From Haloarcula sp. CBA1127 (GTDB lineage: Archaea > Halobacteriota > Halobacteria > Halobacteriales > Haloarculaceae): DNA of 64,000 bases. This document shows, in pieces, positions 8,935-16,243 of this stretch. Positions within the stretch are counted from its first letter, which is position 1. Every line of letters begins with the position of its first letter. The stretch lies in contig NZ_BCNB01000004.1 in assembly GCF_001485575.1 (NCBI RefSeq), positions 62,001-126,000 on the forward strand, given 5' to 3'. The position numbers and the translations under genes were made by a program. The notes beneath the pieces are model-generated. The model was not told the DNA's origin, ran no database searches, and was given only the letters and a program-made list of their open reading frames with translations.

Positions 8935-9234
8935 CTACAGTTGCGCGAGGTCGTCGGCCATTTCCTCGCCTTGTGCGAGCAGGGTCTTCGAGGCGCGGAC
9001 GGATTCGGCGTCTTGCCGGCCGATAACCTGCTTCAGAGACTCAAACCCGATCTCATCATCTAGATAGAGGTCGACGACGGTCTGCTTGAATGCCTCTTGA
9101 TCTTCCATCTCGTCTAAGTAGTCCTCCAGCGCCGCAACGACGATCTCCGTCCGGTTTTTGTGCGTTGCTGCAGCCGCGACATCCGCCTTCTCCACGAGGT
9201 TATCAGGCAATCGAAAGTTGACTCGGGTCGTCAT
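8935..9234 (-). CDS. Ribbon-helix-helix antitoxin for the PIN toxin
   Basis: A 99-residue protein whose N-terminus TTRVNFRLPDNLVEKADVAA followed by a helix reading NRTEIVVAALEDYL is a classical ribbon-helix-helix DNA-binding domain. The acidic C-terminal part should bind and block the PIN toxin encoded immediately downstream. The start at 9234 is chosen over a TTG/GTG-type extension because the RHH strand then begins at the N-terminus. A palindromic sequence at 9238-9250 lies directly upstream and is the probable autoregulatory operator. Confidence 0.88.
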   Translation of the reverse strand: MTTRVNFRLPDNLVEKADVAAAATHKNRTEIVVAALEDYLDEMEDQEAFKQTVVDLYLDDEIGFESLKQVIGRQDAESVRASKTLLAQGEEMADDLAQL

Positions 9235-9237
9235 GTA

Positions 9238-9250
9238 TGTACAGTGTACA
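9238..9250. promoter_or_regulatory. Probable operator of the PIN/RHH operon
   Basis: Two self-complementary TGTACA hexamers separated by one base lie immediately upstream of the antitoxin start. RHH antitoxins bind repeated short sites as dimers of dimers, so this position and shape fit an autorepressor site. Binding is inferred. Confidence 0.55.
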
Positions 9251-9363
9251 CACAAGTTGATAAATATCCGGGGCCGTTGCTCAGGCTGAAGCGGTTGTTC
9301 TGGATTTATTTTTGAGTATATTATTCGGATCTAAGACGCTGGTTTTTGAAGACGAATCTCTGA

Positions 9364-9531
9364 TCATTGTATATATTTTATTATGACCACGCGCAAGACT
9401 AATCCAATAGCTATTGCCGAAATATATAGCATTGCCAAAGCTGCCTCACCAACATACACCAGACCAGCCATCATTAGCAAAAAAAAGGAATAGGCAGCTA
9501 TATTCGACCACGAAACTTGGTATGTTGTCAT
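9364..9531 (-). CDS. Small membrane protein (55 residues), third gene of the halocin-like cassette
   Basis: ATG at 9531 opens a frame of 55 codons (MTTYQVSWSNIAAY...) with two hydrophobic segments (AAYSFFLLMMAGLVYV and ALAMLYISAIAIGLVLRVVII) and a basic tail. It starts 38 bases after the stop of the 176-residue gene. A similar small membrane gene follows the remnant of the same family at 5567-5746, so the linkage is repeated and unlikely to be chance. An immunity or export-helper role is inference. Confidence 0.6.
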   Translation of the reverse strand: MTTYQVSWSNIAAYSFFLLMMAGLVYVGEAALAMLYISAIAIGLVLRVVIIKYIQ

Positions 9532-9569
9532 ACTATTGAATGAGAAGGATTTCTAATTACTGAATAGTA

Positions 9570-10100
9570 TTATTGGAGAACGAAATCCTGTCCCATATTT
9601 ATTATATCTCCTATCTCATCAACTCCATCCTCAAGTGTGTCTTCTATCTCATCAACAACGTCTTGTCCTACTTCAACAGCATAGTCAGCGCTATCGGCAG
9701 CATCCTCAAGACTCTGAGACATTTCTTTTGCAACTTCTTTTGCCTCCTCAGTAGAGTCAATTCCTTCACACTCGACCCTAAAGGATATTGGATACTTCGT
9801 CTCAGAAATTTTCGTATCCGTAAGATATACCCCAACGTATTGTACCCCACACGGGGTGTTCTCTCGAATTGCGTCATTGGCTACACATCCTAAAACGGGT
9901 CCGGCGCAAAGTCCAGCCACAACAACTGCAACTTGGGGAGATGCACCTACCGTTCCAATACTGATAGTTGCGCAACCTATATCCTTTGCATTATAATCAA
10001 TCCCGTGCTCGTCTAACCAATCATTTAACCGGTGGTCCGGGTCTTCAAAAGCATCACAAAGCTCATCCATCGGAATTCTGCCGAGGTAAGTTAGGGCCAT
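9570..10100 (-). CDS. Cysteine-containing halocin-like protein of unknown function
   Basis: A 176-residue protein. The middle part is hydrophobic with spaced cysteines and glycines (GCATISIGTVGASPQVAVVV, then GLCAGPVLGCVAND and TPCGVQYVG). The C-terminal third is an acidic helical stretch (SLEDAADSADYAVEVGQDVV…). No signal peptide is evident. Its start overlaps the stop of the Tat-signal gene upstream (TAATG), so the two are translationally linked. A secreted protein beside a Gly/Cys-rich hydrophobic one recalls the halocin C8 type of haloarchaeal antimicrobial, but I see no direct sequence identity, so this is only an analogy. Confidence 0.6.
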   Translation of the reverse strand: MALTYLGRIPMDELCDAFEDPDHRLNDWLDEHGIDYNAKDIGCATISIGTVGASPQVAVVVAGLCAGPVLGCVANDAIRENTPCGVQYVGVYLTDTKISETKYPISFRVECEGIDSTEEAKEVAKEMSQSLEDAADSADYAVEVGQDVVDEIEDTLEDGVDEIGDIINMGQDFVLQ

Positions 10101-10630
10101 TATGCGTCACCTCCATCAACGACTGGGACTGTATATGTGGAGGCTTGTCCAGTCTCAGACATTGTGAAACGACTTGCTGAACCTTGCGCTTCGTGAACTT
10201 TGACTGATTCTCCCTCATGCTGCGAGATACCGCGGACGGAGGCGATACCGTCTTTCTTATGGACATAGAGGATTGCGCCGTGGTCTTCGTTATCTGTCGC
10301 TTCTCCCGTGTAGGAGAACCCTAATCTGAGGGCAGACCACTGCTCATCTGTGTCTTCATTCATTATTTCAGCAGCGACAGTATGTTCTTCTACTTCAGCT
10401 TTGAAATCGTCACTCTCTATTTTTTCGCGGACAGTTTCGACGGGACCGGTGGACAGCAATTCTGTACGTAGTTGTTTGGCCTCTTGGCCAGACAGTTTCG
10501 TAATACTAAGCTTATCTTTTTCATGGCTTGTTTCCTTTGCCGCACCTGGAGCGGCAATTTGGGAGAGTCCGACACCAACTACTGTACTACTTGCGATTGA
10601 CTGCAATATCTGACGGCGATCTGGATTCAT
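10100..10630 (-). CDS. Tat-exported protein, first gene of the halocin-like cassette
   Basis: A 176-residue protein from ATG 10,630 with a twin-arginine start (DRRQILQSIASSTVVGVGLS), then AAPGAAKE as a likely cleavage region. The mature part is acidic and contains LSGQEAKQLRTELLSTGPVE, a pattern seen at the head of haloarchaeal halocin precursors and related secreted proteins. A beta-rich stretch (WSALRLGFSYTGE…GAILYVHKKDGIASV) follows. It lacks a cysteine for a lipobox, so it should be released. It heads a three-gene unit with 9570-10,100 and 9364-9531. Role as precursor, carrier or immunity protein is inferred. Confidence 0.7.
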   Translation of the reverse strand: MNPDRRQILQSIASSTVVGVGLSQIAAPGAAKETSHEKDKLSITKLSGQEAKQLRTELLSTGPVETVREKIESDDFKAEVEEHTVAAEIMNEDTDEQWSALRLGFSYTGEATDNEDHGAILYVHKKDGIASVRGISQHEGESVKVHEAQGSASRFTMSETGQASTYTVPVVDGGDA

Positions 10631-11339
10631 TGGATCTATATCTATCGGGAAGTTCGCACCGGAGGGCAATTTATGATCGATACATGGCAACATATATATA
10701 CTAATTCTATTTAGTAGTACCGGATTTCTTATTATATCATATTCTATACCATTGGCCTGAATATCAAGGCGCAGTAAGCATGTCTGTCATTTATGATTAC
10801 CTACACTAAGGATTAACATTCACCTCGCACTTCGGGCCGCGGCTGAACTGGCGACTGAGTGCGGGCACCCGTACATGAGGCTATTGATGTGCAGGACTCC
10901 TTCGACCGAGCGCAGCAGGAGTTCCGAGAGCAAGCCCTTGAGGGTCTGCCACGCAGCATCACGTTCTTCATGAGATAATCCGAGGGGAGGGCGAGGTCAG
11001 ACAGTGGCAATCAACGACCGATACGACGCGATCTCCGAGGCAACCTACGGCGGGTATGACCAGATGCCAATCGGCAAACGAGGGCACCGGACGAAGTTGA
11101 TGAAGCTCCACGAGTACAACCTCGTTGAGTGTCGGGACAGTGACGGTAGCCGGATCTGGGCCTGTGACTCATCACTCTCGTCGCCGCTGGACCCTCAGGT
11201 ACTGGTTCCGTGGTAGACGGATATCGCGCACTGTGTTCATGCTGAGAGTGCGTGAGATGGCGGTTGGTAAGCGCGCGAGTCTATCGATTAAAATTCACGG
11301 ACAGGAAAATATACATTTAATCCAACATTTCGATTCGAT
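10631..11339. other. Intergenic stretch with two gene fragments
   Basis: The left 120 bases are AT-rich with TATA-like sequences and likely hold the promoter of the Tat-signal gene. On the plus strand 10,865-10,978 reads as the end of a protein (DVQDSFDRAQQEFREQALEG…ITFFMR, stop). The stretch 11,004-11,216 reads as a second fragment (RYDAISEATYGGYDQMPIG…RTKLMKLHEYNLVECRD) with a winged-helix look. Neither has a convincing start, and both appear to be leftovers. Confidence 0.45.
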
Positions 11340-11936
11340 ATGAGTCCTCCATCCTCGCGTCGTCGATTCCTTGCGCTCTGTGCGACCGGCTGTTCCGCCT
11401 CTCTTACAGGGTGTGAAGCAATCAGCTCATCTAACGACACGCAGAGTACGACGACTCCAGAGATAATACAGTCAGCGAGTGGGCAGGTCTGGCAGAAGGA
11501 AGTGGATGTCAAACTCTCTCAAGCAGACCCAGCTATTTGGACCGAAGTCTTGCGCCTCCAGTTTGACTGTGAGCAAAACGAGGTATTCGGTGGCTTCGAC
11601 CCGAAGTATATCGATGGGGCTGTCAATAACGCGTCTGTCACCATTTCATCGGAGACCCAAGACACTCTGATAGCCGAGTTCGGTCAGGTGAAGTACAACG
11701 TTAAGCTTGGACCAATAAACGAAGATGGCGACCATCTTCATGCACAGGCTCGCCGTGAGGCGTTCAACGGCCTACCGCTTGCTGGGCACGTATCTGTAGA
11801 GAACTTCTGGGTACAGGCGACTGATGACCTCCGAGTTGGGTACGTCCGTCCGACGGAAACTGAACCCCCCAGTCAGTCTCCAGCGTCTGTTGATATTGGC
11901 CGCTTCAACCTTGGTGACCGTTTCGACGGGTACTGA
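11340..11936 (+). CDS. Tat-type lipoprotein, hypothetical
   Basis: A 198-residue protein with a twin-arginine signal (SSRRRFLALCATGC) and lipobox LTGC at about residue 25. A Ser/Thr-rich linker and a beta-rich mature domain (KEVDVKLSQADPAIWTEVL…ASVTISSETQDTLIAEFGQV) follow. It should be exported by Tat and lipid-anchored on the outside of the membrane. AT-rich sequence before the ATG at 11,340 gives a likely leaderless promoter. I do not recognise the domain. Confidence 0.8.
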   Translation: MSPPSSRRRFLALCATGCSASLTGCEAISSSNDTQSTTTPEIIQSASGQVWQKEVDVKLSQADPAIWTEVLRLQFDCEQNEVFGGFDPKYIDGAVNNASVTISSETQDTLIAEFGQVKYNVKLGPINEDGDHLHAQARREAFNGLPLAGHVSVENFWVQATDDLRVGYVRPTETEPPSQSPASVDIGRFNLGDRFDGY

Positions 11937-12019
11937 CTGGCCGTCCTCAAGAAAGACCACACGTCAATCGCGCTGTTTAAGTCATAAGTCTCGCCCATAC
12001 TGTGCGGTTTGTAGTTTGT

Positions 12020-12134
12020 CTGTACTGACCGATAGCAGAAGGGGAATGGCCAGCTGGCATGGTTCTTACTAACCAACAGGTGGTCGCTATCGCCGCCAAC
12101 TGTTGGTTAGCGAATCCTCACTCCGGAAGTACAA
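12020..12134. repeat. Composite repeat, left copy (partner 13,002-13,117)
   Basis: The unit starts with CTGTACTGACCGATA. Fifty bases later comes a palindromic element with arms CTAACCAACA (12,069-12,078) and TGTTGGTTAG (12,101-12,110) around 22 bases. It ends with TCCGGAAGTACAAG. The same order and spacing recur at 13,002-13,117. The two copies are direct repeats around a 0.87-kb unit with two small genes. Confidence 0.75.
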
Positions 12135-12166
12135 GCCCGTTTTAATAGCCAGTCTCCCGTATTCGG

Positions 12167-12424
12167 TTGTATATAGCCGCAACAGAGGTCCAGACGGTCG
12201 AATTGCATGATGGGACTGAACTCGCCGTCCAGTACCATGGTGCAACCGGCGACGACACTGCGGAGTTCGAAGTCGAACCCAAAGCCGAGGACGATACGCG
12301 CCGGTGGCGGCTCGAAATCGAACGCACTGGCGGCTACGAGGTCGTCGAGGCGTGGGAGCGCGGCGTTGCAGCTGACCTCGACGCTCCTGACTGGGTGCAC
12401 GAACTCGTTGATCGGGCGGTCTGA
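12167..12424 (+). CDS. Small acidic hypothetical protein
   Basis: An 85-residue frame starting with TTG at 12,167. The product is acidic and regular (VELHDGTELAVQYHG…DDTRRWRLEIERTGGYEVVE…DWVHELVDRAV), with a beta-rich centre. Amino acid composition is that of a real haloarchaeal protein and unlike the shadow frames. No ATG is available in frame, so the start is uncertain. It lies inside the unit bounded by the two composite repeats. Function unknown. Confidence 0.6.
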   Translation: MYIAATEVQTVELHDGTELAVQYHGATGDDTAEFEVEPKAEDDTRRWRLEIERTGGYEVVEAWERGVAADLDAPDWVHELVDRAV

Positions 12425-12641
12425 GGTGACTGTTCGAAATCGCTTATTCAGAAATACGCTCTAACTAGTTGTTGTCAATCTGATCATTTTGGCAGTGGTA
12501 GCAATGAAACGCCTGTTCAGTAGGTCTGCGAACTAACCACCCACTTGTTGTCAGTACAGTCCGGTTCTACGAAAGGACGTACGGAGACCGATGATAGCGT
12601 GTTCCTAAACAGTTTTCCAATAGGGAGATGTACGATTTCGT

Positions 12642-12956
12642 ATGGCTACGTCGGAATCACGTGTCCCCGCCGATGTTCTGAACCTCTACGACGGACTCGC
12701 GGGGATTGTCGCGTTCACCATCCTCGCGTGGGCGTTCCTGTACGCAATCCAGCCAATCTTCGGCCTGCTCCTGACGGTCGCCTTCGGCTCAGCGTACGCG
12801 GCTGGCCGTATCGACGATCTCGAACACGCTGGTGTCGTTGCAGGCCTCTGGGGTCTCGTCCTCGCGGCATTCTGGGTTATCGGGACGTACCTCGGCGTTG
12901 GTGTCGCCGGCATCCTTGCCGTTATCGCGTACGGTCGCTGGCACGGCGTGTGGTAA
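12642..12956 (+). CDS. Small membrane protein with about three hydrophobic segments
   Basis: A 104-residue protein. Hydrophobic segments are GLAGIVAFTILAWAFLYAI, FGLLLTVAFGSAYAAG and AGLWGLVLAAFWVIGTYL, with a fourth short one (VAGILAVIAYG). The N-terminus carries a few charged residues (SESRVPADVLNLYDG). The ATG at 12,642 is well placed. It resembles the many uncharacterised small haloarchaeal membrane proteins. It sits between the two composite repeats with the 85-residue gene. Confidence 0.75.
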   Translation: MATSESRVPADVLNLYDGLAGIVAFTILAWAFLYAIQPIFGLLLTVAFGSAYAAGRIDDLEHAGVVAGLWGLVLAAFWVIGTYLGVGVAGILAVIAYGRWHGVW

Positions 12957-13001
12957 CTTGTATCGGCCTCATAATCGATTCGTCACCCGTTAGTGAACAA
13001 T

Positions 13002-13117
13002 CTGTACTGACCGATATATACGGAAGGATAGTGGGCCATGACGTTTTCTGACTAACCAACAGTTGGCCGGTGCTGCCACCGCATGTTGGTTAGCGAGTCC
13101 CCATTCCGGAAGTCCAA
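13002..13117. repeat. Composite repeat, right copy
   Basis: Begins with CTGTACTGACCGATA. The palindromic element has arms at 13,052-13,061 and 13,084-13,093 around 22 bases and is followed by TTCCGGAAGTCCAAG. It matches the copy at 12,020-12,134 in order and spacing; the middle of the palindrome differs. Confidence 0.75.
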
Positions 13118-13194
13118 GGGGAGGTTACGTACCAGTCGCTCGTCAGCTATGAATACACACTCGCCCCGTCGTGGGGCCTGCCACTAACAGGCCC

Positions 13195-13253
13195 CTGAGC
13201 TGGGTCGCGGTCCGTCAGCGGATGGAATCAGGAACCACCGCAACCCCTGCAAA
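13195..13253. repeat. Dispersed repeat, copy 2
   Basis: Partner of 8366-8432. Shared blocks are TAACAGGCCCC, GGAATCAGGAAC-like sequence and the end TGCAAA. It is preceded by a short GC-rich hairpin (CGCCCC … GGGGC). Confidence 0.55.
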
Positions 13254-13298
13254 ATAGGCACGCAATTCAGCAAAAAGATAGAGGTATCGCCGTCTCGC

Positions 13299-13562
13299 TC
13301 AGGCCGTCGCCACGACGTGCTGGTGTTCGGCCTGGGCAGGCATCGGCTGCAGCGTCAGGTCCGCAAGCGCCAGTTCCCGGAGGACATCGGGCGGGACGCC
13401 CTCGGTGTCTTGGAGGACGGCGTCAACCGTCCAGGCGTCGTGTTTCGAGCGCACCGGCGGCGTCGTTTCGACCAGCACGGTCGGCACAGCCTCCCGGAGC
13501 GCACGAGCGGCACGCCGGACACGCTGACGGTTCTCGACCGTACAGCGAACGGTCTTACTCAT
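13299..13562 (-). CDS. Repeated small protein B, copy 1
   Basis: An 87-residue protein, one of three intact paralogues in the window (also 15,789 and 17,686). Shared blocks: CTVE.R.RVRRAARA.RE near the start, W(T)…V.DTEGVPP.VLRELALA in the middle and LTLQP.P.QA at the end. The N-terminal basic helix could bind nucleic acid; the rest is acidic. Its ATG overlaps the stop of the partner gene A (ATGA), which is truncated here. Copy 1 is the most diverged. Function unknown; the family is recognised only by its repetition here. Confidence 0.75.
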   Translation of the reverse strand: MSKTVRCTVENRQRVRRAARALREAVPTVLVETTPPVRSKHDAWTVDAVLQDTEGVPPDVLRELALADLTLQPMPAQAEHQHVVATA

Positions 13563-13843
13563 GCCGTCAGCCCCCGAGCGATATCGCCAACGAGCGACCC
13601 ACCGACGTTTGGGCCGATATCCCAGCCGCGTTCGTTGTTCGTGTACTCACACCACTGTGCGAGTGTTTCAAACGGCGTCTCGGCAAGTGGGACTTTCTCG
13701 GCGTCGCCGTCGGTCGCGACAACGGTAACGGCGAACTCATAGCTGTCCCAGTAGTGGGCCGCGCCTTCACCGCCGACGCCAAGGAAGAGAGGTCGGCCCT
13801 GGGTGAGTAGCTCGTGACCGGGACGGTCAGTACAAAGCGGATA
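13559..13843 (-). pseudogene. Repeated small protein A, copy 1, start lost
   Basis: The frame encodes most of protein A (HELLTQGRPLFLGVGGEGAA…HYWDSYEFAVTVVATDGDAEKV…WCEYT…ERGWDIGPNVGGSLVGDI). Upstream of HELL it diverges from the intact copy at 17,934-18,230 and meets a stop with no possible start codon. The break coincides with the dispersed motif GGTCAGTACA (13,825-13,834). The gene therefore lost its first 15 or so codons by recombination. Confidence 0.7.
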
Positions 13844-13910
13844 TTAGCGCTGTTACGACGAAAACCGAGTATCAAGAAGATATTTATTCTGCGGACCACC
13901 CACCGCTATT

Positions 13911-14132
13911 ATGACTTCTAGAAGTGGATCTTGGTTCCACGGCTACGTATCATGGTATCTTCGAGGTGTTATTTGGTTCGTACAAACTGCCGTCGTGGGG
14001 GCGGTTTTGCTAGTCATTCTCGGGACGGAAGGATTACTCGGAACAGTCGGGACTGTCTTGGCTGGACTTCTCACCGCACTCCTCCTTTTCAGACAGGTAG
14101 ATCTGCACATTCAACAGGAGATGAAAAACTGA
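13911..14132 (+). CDS. Small membrane protein
   Basis: A 73-residue protein with two hydrophobic segments (GVIWFVQTAVVGAVLLVILG and LLGTVGTVLAGLLTALLLF) and a charged tail (RQVDLHIQQEMKN). The ATG at 13,911 lies shortly after an AT-rich TATA-like sequence (AGATATTTATTC), suggesting a leaderless transcript. Function unknown. Confidence 0.7.
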   Translation: MTSRSGSWFHGYVSWYLRGVIWFVQTAVVGAVLLVILGTEGLLGTVGTVLAGLLTALLLFRQVDLHIQQEMKN

Positions 14133-14221
14133 GCTTACCGACACCGCGGTCCATATGTCTGTGTGCTGAGCGTTAATCTCAGTAAGTTGAAACCCACTCC
14201 TATCTAGCAAACGCACTGACC

Positions 14222-14588
14222 GTGCTTGAAGCGGGTATTCCAGCTGCTGAACTGTCGCCACAAGCCCAGAGTGGCGGCGACCTTTCTGGAACGACTCGAC
14301 CCAGGCGAGGCACAGGCCGTAGCCGTTGCAGGGACCGTCGATGGGACCGTCATCACTGACGACGGCGATGCTCGCACAACCGCGACCCAACGAGACATCA
14401 GGTTACCCGGATCGATCGGCCTCCTCGTCAGTTTTGTCGAGAGCGATCTGATTTCTGCGGCGAGTGCAGATACGTATCTCAAACGTTGGATCGATGAAGC
14501 TGGGTTCCACTCGCCCGCCCGCGAGTTTGAGTTCCGGACTGAGACGTTTTCGTTCCAGTCACTCCAGAACGACGACGCCAGCCAATAG
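14222..14588 (+). pseudogene. PIN-domain (DUF3368-like) toxin remnant
   Basis: The frame ending at 14,588 encodes FLERLDPGEAQAVAVAGTVDG…VITDDGDARTTATQRDI…PGSIGLLVSFVE, the C-terminal half of a DUF3368-type PIN protein with its Glu and Asp-Asp residues. The N-terminal half with the first Asp is missing. A short upstream piece in another frame (VLEAGIPAAEL) shows a frameshift. No antitoxin gene is adjacent. Confidence 0.6.
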
Positions 14589-14589
14589 T

Positions 14590-14850
14590 CTAATCCGCTG
14601 TGGACTGGTGTTGCTGAACACGCTCAGCAACGGCAGACTGGAACGCGGATAGCGAGGCGACAAACTCGCCACCCACGAACAGATCCACATATGCCTCACG
14701 GGCCACATTGGCGACGAGCCGGTCACGTATTGTATCGACAGTCACCGAGTGTCCATCTGCCTGCAGCTCAGCAACCGTCTGCTCGATTCGCTTGTCAGTC
14801 GCATACTCCGCTGCTAAATCCACCGCTGCCTGTGGTTCGAGAGCAGTCAC
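14590..14850 (-). CDS. Small helical hypothetical protein
   Basis: An 86-residue frame with GTG start. It reads AAVDLAAEYATDKRIEQTVAELQADGHSVTVDTIRDRLVANVAREAYVDLFVGGEFVASLSAF and is acidic and helical. Its composition is that of a coding sequence. It converges with the PIN remnant, with one base between the stops. I do not recognise the family. The GTG could be internal if the gene was truncated, because the region upstream is another fragment. Confidence 0.5.
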   Translation of the reverse strand: MTALEPQAAVDLAAEYATDKRIEQTVAELQADGHSVTVDTIRDRLVANVAREAYVDLFVGGEFVASLSAFQSAVAERVQQHQSTAD

Positions 14851-14864
14851 TGTGTTTTGTTCTC

Positions 14865-15217
14865 GACACCATTCGGCGGCACGTCGTCAATCTGAGTTCC
14901 GAGAACTACGGCGAACAGGAGTACGAACTCCAGTTCCTCGTCGACGGTGAGGTCCGTTCGAGGTCCACGTTCAGCTTCCAAGAGTCAGGGAATGTTGAGC
15001 GACGGAGTGGCGCCACGCTACTGGTACAGGGACCGTCGTCCGGTGAGACCCACACCTGCGGTGGAAACGTCTCCTGCTATCGGGCTGTGGTCGAGAGGGC
15101 GGTCAGTACGAAATCAATGGGGAGTTCAAAAAAGAGCGAATGATGACGTCGTTCGACGATTCGGACGCTGTCGTCCCCTGGTCAGAACGAGATGAACTCC
15201 TTGAGGCCGTGAAGTGA
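14865..15217 (+). pseudogene. Frameshifted remnant of a secreted or lipoprotein-like gene
   Basis: Two pieces in different frames look coding. The first is RRHVVNLSSENYGEQEYELQ…VRSRSTFSFQESG, a beta-rich extracellular-type domain. The second is LSGCGREGGQYEINGEFKKE…WSERDELLEAVK with stop at 15,217. No start or signal peptide remains. The join lies between about 14,990 and 15,080. Confidence 0.45.
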
Positions 15218-15266
15218 CCAACGGAACGTAGCTGGCACATATACTAAAACGATCAGTGCAGGCGGT

Positions 15267-15605
15267 TCATGATTCAGCCATGTCGCCGATAGCTCCAGCC
15301 ATGCCAAGAAGCATTAGTCCATACCCAGCAAGTCCAGCGGGGATTGATGCTTGGAGAAGCAAATACCCAGTAAATGCGCCAAGGCCTCCGATAATAGCTC
15401 CTCGCTTTCTCGCCGACCGGGTGGTCTTGCCACGAGACAGAGCGAGCCACTGTTGTTTGTGTGCCAAAAGCATCGACGTTACTGCACCGTAGAGTGGAAG
15501 AAGCGAGACCATGATCAGGTGGTCCGATGTGGCGAACTCTGCTGTAAGAACTGTGATTACTACTCCAACAGTTAGTGAAATGGTGTATCGGAGGGCGGGA
15601 CGCAT
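15267..15605 (-). CDS. Membrane protein, hypothetical
   Basis: A 112-residue protein with four hydrophobic segments (YTISLTVGVVITVLTAEFA, LIMVSLLPLYGAVTSMLLA, GAIIGGLGAFTGYLLLQASI and LAGYGLMLLGMAGAIG). The loop WLALSRGKTTRSARKRG is basic, so it should face the cytoplasm. The start at 15,605 is followed by a short basic N-terminus. No family recognised. Confidence 0.75.
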   Translation of the reverse strand: MRPALRYTISLTVGVVITVLTAEFATSDHLIMVSLLPLYGAVTSMLLAHKQQWLALSRGKTTRSARKRGAIIGGLGAFTGYLLLQASIPAGLAGYGLMLLGMAGAIGDMAES

Positions 15606-15735
15606 AGATTAACTTACAACTACCAGAAATAAGTACGATACGAAATCTGAACACAAAATTCGCACGCTTACCGAGCAGTCGTTTCTGGGAGGTACTCGAG
15701 AACTAAATGACTGCCAGGAAGCGGAGTTAGGACCG

Positions 15736-15776
15736 CTAACCAACAAATGTGGCTACGATCGTTCATTGTTGATTAG
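15736..15776. repeat. Palindromic element, third copy
   Basis: Arms CTAACCAACA and TGTTGATTAG (one mismatch to the other copies) flank 21 bases. It lies 12 bases beyond the stop of gene B copy 2, the same distance as the element at 17,632-17,673 from B copy 3. It may work as a hairpin terminator or mark a recombination site. Confidence 0.65.
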
Positions 15777-15788
15777 CGCTCTACTCGC

Positions 15789-16040
15789 CTACACCGTCGC
15801 TGCCACATGCTCATACCCTGCCTGCGACGGCGTCGGCTGTAGCGTCAACCCAGCAAGTGCCAACTCCCGAAGCACCTCCGGTGGCACACCCTCAGTATCT
15901 CGAAGCACAGCGTCAAGCGTCCACTGACCGTACTGACTGGCGCTCGGCGCAAGCACATCGACGGACTCGTTCGGTACCTCCTCTCGAATCGCCCGAGCAG
16001 CCCGCCGAACACGCTTGCGCTCTTCCACGGTACAGCTCAT
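15789..16040 (-). CDS. Repeated small protein B, copy 2
   Basis: An 83-residue protein about 95 percent identical in sequence to copy 3 by eye (SCTVEERKRVRRAARAIREE, then VDVLAPSASQYGQWTLDAVL). The ATG overlaps the stop of the truncated A gene upstream (ATGA). The high identity to copy 3 suggests recent duplication or gene conversion, while copy 1 is older. Function unknown. Confidence 0.75.
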   Translation of the reverse strand: MSCTVEERKRVRRAARAIREEVPNESVDVLAPSASQYGQWTLDAVLRDTEGVPPEVLRELALAGLTLQPTPSQAGYEHVAATV

Positions 16041-16200
16041 GCTTCCACCGCCCGAACGAGATCGCCGACCAACGACCCACCGACGTGCGGGCCGATGTCC
16101 CAGCCACGCTCCGAACGCGTGTATTCGCACCACTGTGCAAGCGTTTCGAACGGCGTCTCTGCCAACACAACCGTTCCATCATTACCAGTCCTGATAATGC
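16037..16200 (-). pseudogene. Repeated small protein A, copy 2, N-terminal half lost
   Basis: Only the C-terminal half remains in frame: VVLAETPFETLAQWCEYT, ERGWDIGPHVGGSLVGDLVR and the stop overlapping gene B. Upstream of VVLAET the match with the intact copy ends, and no start codon is found before the divergent promoter region of the lipoprotein gene at 16,244. Confidence 0.7.
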
Positions 16201-16243
16201 TTAATTACATTTATACCATCGAAATTGAATATATCCAAATGTT

